DNA of 64,000 nt from Deltaproteobacteria bacterium (lineage in GTDB: Bacteria; Myxococcota_A; UBA9042; PHBI01): the NCBI GenBank assembly GCA_020632715.1, contig JACKFA010000003.1, positions 124,001 to 188,000 of the forward strand. The letters run 5' to 3'. Position 1 is the stretch's first letter, and the number at the start of each line of letters is the position of its first letter. A program made the position numbers and the translations under genes. Below the pieces are notes generated by a model. The model was not told the DNA's origin, ran no database searches, and was given only the letters and a program-made list of their open reading frames with translations. Below, in pieces: positions 59,431 through 64,000 of the stretch.

Positions 59431-60507
59431 TCAGCCCGAGGCGCCGCTCGGGTCCTCACCGGCCAGCGCCCGCGCCGCGATCTCCGCGACCGCGGCCTCG
59501 GCGCCCTCGGGATCGATCGCGATCCAGAGGGCGCACGCGGCGTCGCGGGCCTGCCGCGTGGCGCCCTCGTCGCCCATGACGGCCTCGCAGGCGCGGGAGA
59601 CGCGCGCCGCCTCCTCGGGCGGCCAGCGCGGCGGGGGAGGGCGGCGCGCCACGAGGTCGAGGCACGCGGGCGCGGCCCGGCCCGCGACGGTGACGAAGCG
59701 CGCCAGGGCCTCCGCGGAGGACCGCGGCGTGGCCGCGCGGGCCTCCTCGTGGGCGAACGCCTCGAGGAGCGTGAGCGCGATGTCGTCGGCGCCTCGTAGG
59801 CGCGCCGCGAGCACGCGCGCCGCGGCGTCCGGCCAGGCCTCGGGGGCGAGCCGATCGAGCACGCCGTCGACGAGCTCGGCGCCGCCGACCCCGCCCGCGA
59901 GCGCCTGCTCGAGCCAGGCGTCGCCGTCGTCGTCGCCGGGGCCCTCGCCGTCGTCCGCGAGGAGGCGGAGGAGCGGCGGGGTGGCCGCGCCCTCGTGGGT
60001 CAGGAGCCGTCGCTTGAGCGCGAGGCCACCACCGAACCCGCCGAGACCGTCGCTCGCGACGACCCGGTGGCACGGGATGACGATGGGCAGCGGGTTTCGA
60101 CCGCACGCCCCTGCCACGGCGCGCGTCGCGTCCGGCTTCCCGACGCGCCGGGCGACCTCGCCGTAGGTGAGCGTCTCGCCGTAGGGGATCGCGAGCAGCG
60201 CCGCCCAGACGCGCGCCTCGAAGGGGGAGCCGTGCGGGTCGAGCGCCACGCTGAAGCCGCGTCGGCGGCCGGCGAGGTAGCCTCGCAGCTCGGCGACCGC
60301 GCGCGTGAGCGCCGGGCTCCGCCCCTCGAGGATGGGCGCGCCGAGCGCCACGGAGAGGTAGGCCCGCGCGGCGTCGTCGCCGCCCGCGTCCCCCTCGCAG
60401 AACCAGATCGCGCGGAGCCCTCCCAGGGGCCCCGCGACCACCATGAGCCTCCCCGCGACGTCGGTGTCCAGCGCGGTCGCGACGAGCGAGGCGCCAGCCA
60501 CGGACAC
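59431..60507 (-). CDS. O6-alkylguanine-DNA alkyltransferase fused to an uncharacterised domain
   Basis: 358 residues from a GTG. Residues 1-175 are a methylated-DNA cysteine methyltransferase: FEARVWAALLAIPYGETLTY, ATRAVAGACGRNPLPIVIPC with HRVV (acceptor Cys146) and GFGGGLALKRRLL. It removes alkyl groups from guanine by suicide transfer. Residues 176-358 are an Asp/Gly-rich linker and an all-helical, Ala-rich domain resembling HEAT-like repeats, absent from standard Ogt (about 170 residues). The gene begins 5 bases after tatA on the same strand. Confidence 0.85.
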   Translation of the reverse strand: MSVAGASLVATALDTDVAGRLMVVAGPLGGLRAIWFCEGDAGGDDAARAYLSVALGAPILEGRSPALTRAVAELRGYLAGRRRGFSVALDPHGSPFEARVWAALLAIPYGETLTYGEVARRVGKPDATRAVAGACGRNPLPIVIPCHRVVASDGLGGFGGGLALKRRLLTHEGAATPPLLRLLADDGEGPGDDDGDAWLEQALAGGVGGAELVDGVLDRLAPEAWPDAAARVLAARLRGADDIALTLLEAFAHEEARAATPRSSAEALARFVTVAGRAAPACLDLVARRPPPPRWPPEEAARVSRACEAVMGDEGATRQARDAACALWIAIDPEGAEAAVAEIAARALAGEDPSGASG

Positions 60508-60512
60508 CGCGC

Positions 60513-60791
60513 TCAGCCCTGCTGCTTCTTCGCCTCGACGTCGACCGTGCGCGCGGAGGCGTGGCCGTCCTTCGACTCGAGCGCCTTCGGGGTGACGTCG
60601 ACGGCGTCGTCGTCTTCGCCCTTGGCGTTGTTCGCGGCCTTCTTGAAGTTCCGGATCCCCTTCCCGAGCGCGTCGCCGATCTGCGGCAGCTTCCCGGCCC
60701 CGAAGACCAGCAGCACGATCAGCAGGATGAGGATGAGCTCCCAGGGACCGAGACCCCCGAGCGCCCGCAGGATGTGTTCGTTCTGTGCCAT
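60513..60791 (-). CDS. tatA: Sec-independent translocase subunit TatA
   Basis: 92 residues with one membrane helix (WELILILLIVLLVFGAGK), the FGAGKLPQIGDALGKGIRNF hinge and amphipathic helix diagnostic of TatA/E, and a charged tail. TatA forms the pore for folded-protein export with TatBC, which are not in the window. It is the first gene of a pair with the alkyltransferase fusion gene. Confidence 0.93.
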   Translation of the reverse strand: MAQNEHILRALGGLGPWELILILLIVLLVFGAGKLPQIGDALGKGIRNFKKAANNAKGEDDDAVDVTPKALESKDGHASARTVDVEAKKQQG

Positions 60792-61012
60792 GCTCGTCGC
60801 GTCGCAGCCGCTAGCGGACGGTGTCTCCTGCCTCCCAGCGGTCCAGGGCGGCAGGTCCGAGAGAAACCGGGGGGATGCTGCTACGCGAGCGCCCGCGGGT
60901 CAACCATCGGGTTGCCCGCGGTGCCGATGAAGCTCGCGCGCGCGGGCACCCGAGGCGCCCGCGCGGCGCGCCGCGGCGACGCGAGGGCGGCGATCCCCCG
61001 GGTCGGGCTGGG

Positions 61013-62269
61013 TTACTTGAAGAGGCCGCCGGCCTTGTCGATGGCCTTCTCGACCTTGTCGACGGACTTCCCGGCCTTGTCGACCTTGTCCTCGACCTTG
61101 TCGGAGATCCGGTCCGGCGTGGAGAGCGTGTCGTCGACCTCGTCCACCGCCTCGCCGGGCTTCGAGAGCATCTCGTCCTCCTCGCGGAGGAGGCTGTCGA
61201 TCTTCTTCTCGGCGTCCTTCGGGTCGGAGACGTAGGTCTTCGGGTCTTCCTTGTCCTTCAGGTCGTCGCCCCAGACCACGACCACGTCGTAGCCCTTGAG
61301 CTCCTCCGGCGTGAAGAGGACCGTCTGCGTCTTCGGGTGGTTCAGGAGCTTCACGATGACGTAGGCGAGGCCCTTCGAGTGCTCGGCGTACCAGACGATC
61401 GGGTTCTTGCGCGTCTTCGTGGACGGCGAGATGTCGTCGACCGGGTGGCCGAGCTTCTTCAGCGAGGACTCGAGGTTGTCGACGTTCTCCTCGCCGCGGT
61501 CGCCCATGGCGTTCAGGACCTTGATCTTGCCGTAGCCCGTGAGCCGCTTGAACTCGGAGCTCTTGTCGCGGATGTCGGCGAAGTCGGCGTCGTCGCGGGC
61601 CTGCCGCAGCATCCCCTTCGCCTCGTCGTTGCCGTTGCCGCTCATGTCCGCGAGGTTCGTCAGGTACTCGGCCATCTTGGCCTCGTTGCCCTGCAGCGCG
61701 TAGATGCACGCCACGTTGTAGTGGCCCTTCGCGTAGCCCGGCGCGACCTCGGTCATCTTGAGGTAGCTCGTCAGCGCGTCGTCGTACTTCTTCTTCTTGT
61801 ACGCGCCGATGCCCTTCTTGAAGTACTTCTCGGCGCTCTTGACCTCGCCCTTGTCCGGCGGCGGCGGGTTGAACGGCGTGCGCTTCGGCGCGGCCTTCGC
61901 GGTCGCCGTCTTCGTGCCCGCCGACGCCGTCGCCTTGCCGCCGCCGGAGCGGTCGGGGAGGTCGCTCACACCGAGGCGGAGGAGCGCTCCGCGGGCGATC
62001 TTCGAGTCCGTCTCCTCGCCGGCGACGTACATCCGCTTCATCGCGGTGACGACGCGGTCCTTGTAGTCGCCCTTGACCTTCGAGACGTTCTGGTAGGCCT
62101 CCCAGAGCTTCACGCAGCGGGAGATCTCGGAGAGATCGGCGGTGTCGGGGGACTTGAAGGCGGTCTTGTCGCAGTCCTCGCCGTGCTTGTCCCACGCGTC
62201 GGCGAGCGCCGGGGTGGCGAGGGACACGAGGCCGAGGAGGGCGAGGGCAGAAGAGAGGACGGGACGCAT
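61013..62269 (-). CDS. Periplasmic TPR protein with LytR_C-like domain
   Basis: 418 residues. Signal peptide MRPVLSSALALLGLVSLATPALA. Residues about 140-215 contain TPR-like repeats (AEKYFKKGIGAYKKKKYDDA, GYAKGHYNVACIYALQGNEA). Residues about 255-330 (GKIKVLNAMGDRGEENVDNL, IVWYAEHSKGLAYVIVKLL) fit the LytR C-terminal domain pattern. The tail is a Lys/Asp-rich amphipathic helix with repeated VDK units. GGAG lies six bases before the ATG at 62269. A cell-wall or envelope role is inferred. Confidence 0.75.
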   Translation of the reverse strand: MRPVLSSALALLGLVSLATPALADAWDKHGEDCDKTAFKSPDTADLSEISRCVKLWEAYQNVSKVKGDYKDRVVTAMKRMYVAGEETDSKIARGALLRLGVSDLPDRSGGGKATASAGTKTATAKAAPKRTPFNPPPPDKGEVKSAEKYFKKGIGAYKKKKYDDALTSYLKMTEVAPGYAKGHYNVACIYALQGNEAKMAEYLTNLADMSGNGNDEAKGMLRQARDDADFADIRDKSSEFKRLTGYGKIKVLNAMGDRGEENVDNLESSLKKLGHPVDDISPSTKTRKNPIVWYAEHSKGLAYVIVKLLNHPKTQTVLFTPEELKGYDVVVVWGDDLKDKEDPKTYVSDPKDAEKKIDSLLREEDEMLSKPGEAVDEVDDTLSTPDRISDKVEDKVDKAGKSVDKVEKAIDKAGGLFK

Positions 62270-62526
62270 CGGTTCTCCGTGGAGCGAGGAGCCGCGGGGG
62301 GCTCGGCAGGTCGACGGCCAGGGCGGACAGCCTAGCACCGGCGTTTCGGCGGGGGCAAACGGGCGTTGGGTCGAAGGTGGGAGGAGCCGCGGAGGGCGCC
62401 ACCCGGGCTCACAAACGGCGCGCGCGGTCCCGCCATTCCGGCGCCCGCCGCGGATCACGCGCTCGCGGCCTCGGCCACGGAGACAGGCATTGACAAGGGC
62501 GCGCGGCCTCGCGACGCTCTCGCGTG

Positions 62527-62928
62527 ATGCGTCCCCTCGACACGGCCCTCGTCCTCGCCGCCGCGCTGCTGCTCTTCGCGCTGCCGGCCGCCGGCGGCTG
62601 CGCCGGCGACGCCTTCCAGGGCGACATCCCCGCCTGTCGCTGCGACGTCGAGCTCTGCACGAGCGCGTCGTGCGGCTACGAGCTCCGCCTCGACCCGGGC
62701 TGCAACGGGCAGATCGCGAAGGCCGAGGTGCTCATCGACGGCCACCTCGAGTCGGACATCCTCTCGCCGGGGATCTCCGTCATCCCCTGCACGCGCACCG
62801 AGCCCGGCGTCGAGTCGCAGATCATCGTGCGCGGCGGCGACTGGGTCTGGGGGCCGCTCGTCGAGCGCTGCACCGACCCCGGCGAGACGCGGCTCCTCGT
62901 GCTCCAGTGCATCGAGGCCACGCAGTAG
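62527..62928 (+). CDS. Small cysteine-rich lipoprotein
   Basis: 133 residues. Signal MRPLDTALVLAAALLLFALP followed by AAGGC, lipidation probable at Cys25. The mature part has eight or more cysteines (ACRCDVELCTSASCGYEL), suggesting disulfides in the periplasm or outside. A GTG three bases upstream could also be the start. Family not recognised. Confidence 0.7.
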   Translation: MRPLDTALVLAAALLLFALPAAGGCAGDAFQGDIPACRCDVELCTSASCGYELRLDPGCNGQIAKAEVLIDGHLESDILSPGISVIPCTRTEPGVESQIIVRGGDWVWGPLVERCTDPGETRLLVLQCIEATQ

Positions 62929-62997
62929 CCAGCTCGAGGTGCGCTGGCCTCGGCGGGCTCGGATTGCGCCACAGCCGGAGCGGGGTACGCTGCGGGC

Positions 62998-63936
62998 ATG
63001 AAGCTCCATCGCGCGACCCTCATCGCTGTCTCGGGTCTCCTCCTCGCGTGCGGTCGCTCCGCGCCCAGCGAGCCAGGGCTGGGCGACGGCGCCACGCCTC
63101 CGTCGGCGGCGGCGTCGTGGAGCCCGTCCGCGGGCTGGGCGACGGCCTATCGGCTGGTGGCGGCGCCGCCGACTCAGGACGGGCCGCTCGACGCGACCTG
63201 GGATCTGACGGCGCCCATCGGGCGGACCGTCCGGGCGATCTGTAGCGACCGAGGCCGAGAGCTCGCGCGCCTCGACGCGAGGATCACGGCGCAGAGTCAG
63301 GGCGCGCGGGTCCGGATGGCGGTGACCCCGGTCGCGGGCGACCCCTTCCAGGTCGCGGTGGCCTGCGCGCTGGCGGCCTGGCCGGAGGGCGCGACGCCGA
63401 CATCGCCGCCGCCGGCGACCTGGCTGCCGGCGCTGCCCGACGGGACCTCGGTCGGTGTGACGGGGGACCGCGCCGCGATCCCGGCGGGGGCGGCCCTCGG
63501 CGTCATGGCGCGGCAGGTCCGGAGCCCGGACCACTGGGAGGAGCTCGGCGAGGCGCTCCCCCTCGGCGGGCGGATCGTCGCCGCCGAGACCCGCTACGGA
63601 GGCGAGCTCGGGGCCTCGGAGGGCGCGCTCGCGATGAGCGACACCGGCGCCATCGCAGACGCCCAGCGGGTCTTCGGGGAGGACGCCCCCGGGCCTCTCG
63701 TGCGGCTCCTCGTCGGGACCGTGTCGCCGTGCGGCGAGACCAGCGGCGCGGCCGAGGACGCGTGCGCGGCAGCCCTCGGCGGGCGCTGCGAGGAGGACGC
63801 GGGCGCCTGGCGCTGCGTCGCGGCGGCCGGGGCGCGCTGCGCCGGCTATGGCGGCGAGATCCCGTGCGCCCGGGGGCTCACCTGCGCGGCGGACGCGACC
63901 ACCGGGCGCAGGGTCTGCGTGACGCCGACTCCCTGA
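62998..63936 (+). CDS. Lipoprotein of unknown function with cysteine-rich C-terminus
   Basis: 312 residues. Signal MKLHRATLIAVSGLLLACGR with a good lipobox (LLAC, Cys18). A beta-rich central domain is followed by a C-terminal cysteine-rich stretch (about 245-308: SPCGETSGAAEDACAAALGG, RCAGYGGEIPCARGLTC) like extracellular myxobacterial proteins. It is preceded by 69 gene-free bases and followed by 64 bases to the window edge, in which nothing is seen. Confidence 0.72.
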   Translation: MKLHRATLIAVSGLLLACGRSAPSEPGLGDGATPPSAAASWSPSAGWATAYRLVAAPPTQDGPLDATWDLTAPIGRTVRAICSDRGRELARLDARITAQSQGARVRMAVTPVAGDPFQVAVACALAAWPEGATPTSPPPATWLPALPDGTSVGVTGDRAAIPAGAALGVMARQVRSPDHWEELGEALPLGGRIVAAETRYGGELGASEGALAMSDTGAIADAQRVFGEDAPGPLVRLLVGTVSPCGETSGAAEDACAAALGGRCEEDAGAWRCVAAAGARCAGYGGEIPCARGLTCAADATTGRRVCVTPTP

Positions 63937-64000
63937 GCGCGTCGCCAACGCAGCGGTGACTTTCTGGCCGCCTCCGGGCGCGGTGCTAGCCTCGCCGGGA

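Overview
The window is very GC-rich, densely coded DNA with a third-position G/C bias so strong that long false frames open on the strand opposite nearly every gene. The gene content points to a Myxococcota (deltaproteobacterial) chromosome, most likely Polyangia-like. The signs are a giant lipoprotein with MopE-type metal-binding, thrombospondin-3-like and Myxococcus cysteine-repeat motifs; two AgmX/GltJ-like gliding-type proteins; a pseudokinase; an AGPS-like ether-lipid gene; a leucine-degradation (liu) operon; and many small lipoproteins. No rRNA, tRNA, phage or conventional insertion sequence was seen. The assignment rests on families and composition, not on a marker gene.

Layout. 1-12087 (minus): one giant surface lipoprotein, cut by the window edge, with six tandem Gly-rich modules. 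12240-16660: mnmA, a GNAT acetyltransferase with two envelope proteins, and a convergent tail-anchored pseudokinase. 16826-22716: liuB, liuC, a biotin carboxylase, a separate biotin carrier, liuE and a small unknown gene, in a tightly overlapped operon converting methylcrotonyl-CoA to acetoacetate plus acetyl-CoA. 22720-25084: an ACT-domain malic enzyme and a divergent unknown gene. 25150-27450: an accessory islet in which a DUF222-type HNH gene is bracketed by two inverted copies of a cloverleaf-like element and by 16-bp palindromes. 27452-30318: a response regulator and histidine kinase. 30364-38858: a six-gene operon (AGPS-like FAD oxidase, GlcE-like and GlcF-like partners, lipid kinase, enlarged Lnt, O-methyltransferase) that looks devoted to membrane lipid and lipoprotein modification.

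39059-46375: an outer-membrane barrel, a lipoprotein, an RluA-type pseudouridine synthase, a radical SAM protein overlapping an FmdB zinc ribbon, a methyltransferase and an inositol-phosphatase-family gene. 46368-52751: an Mla-type lipid transporter with two different ATPases and two different permeases, meeting head-on a pair encoding an exported ClpP-like protease and the MCE protein. 52902-58340: an envelope protein, a TPR protein and tandem AgmX/GltJ-like paralogues. 58527-63936: lipoproteins, tatA with an alkyltransferase fusion, and a periplasmic TPR protein with a LytR_C-like segment.

The common theme is the cell envelope: lipoprotein maturation, unusual lipids, lipid transport, Tat export and motility-type trans-envelope proteins. 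The strongest candidates for something new are the paired cloverleaf elements around the HNH gene, the apparently asymmetric (one canonical plus one degenerate ATP site) Mla transporter, and the Lnt with a large beta-propeller-like insertion in its catalytic domain.
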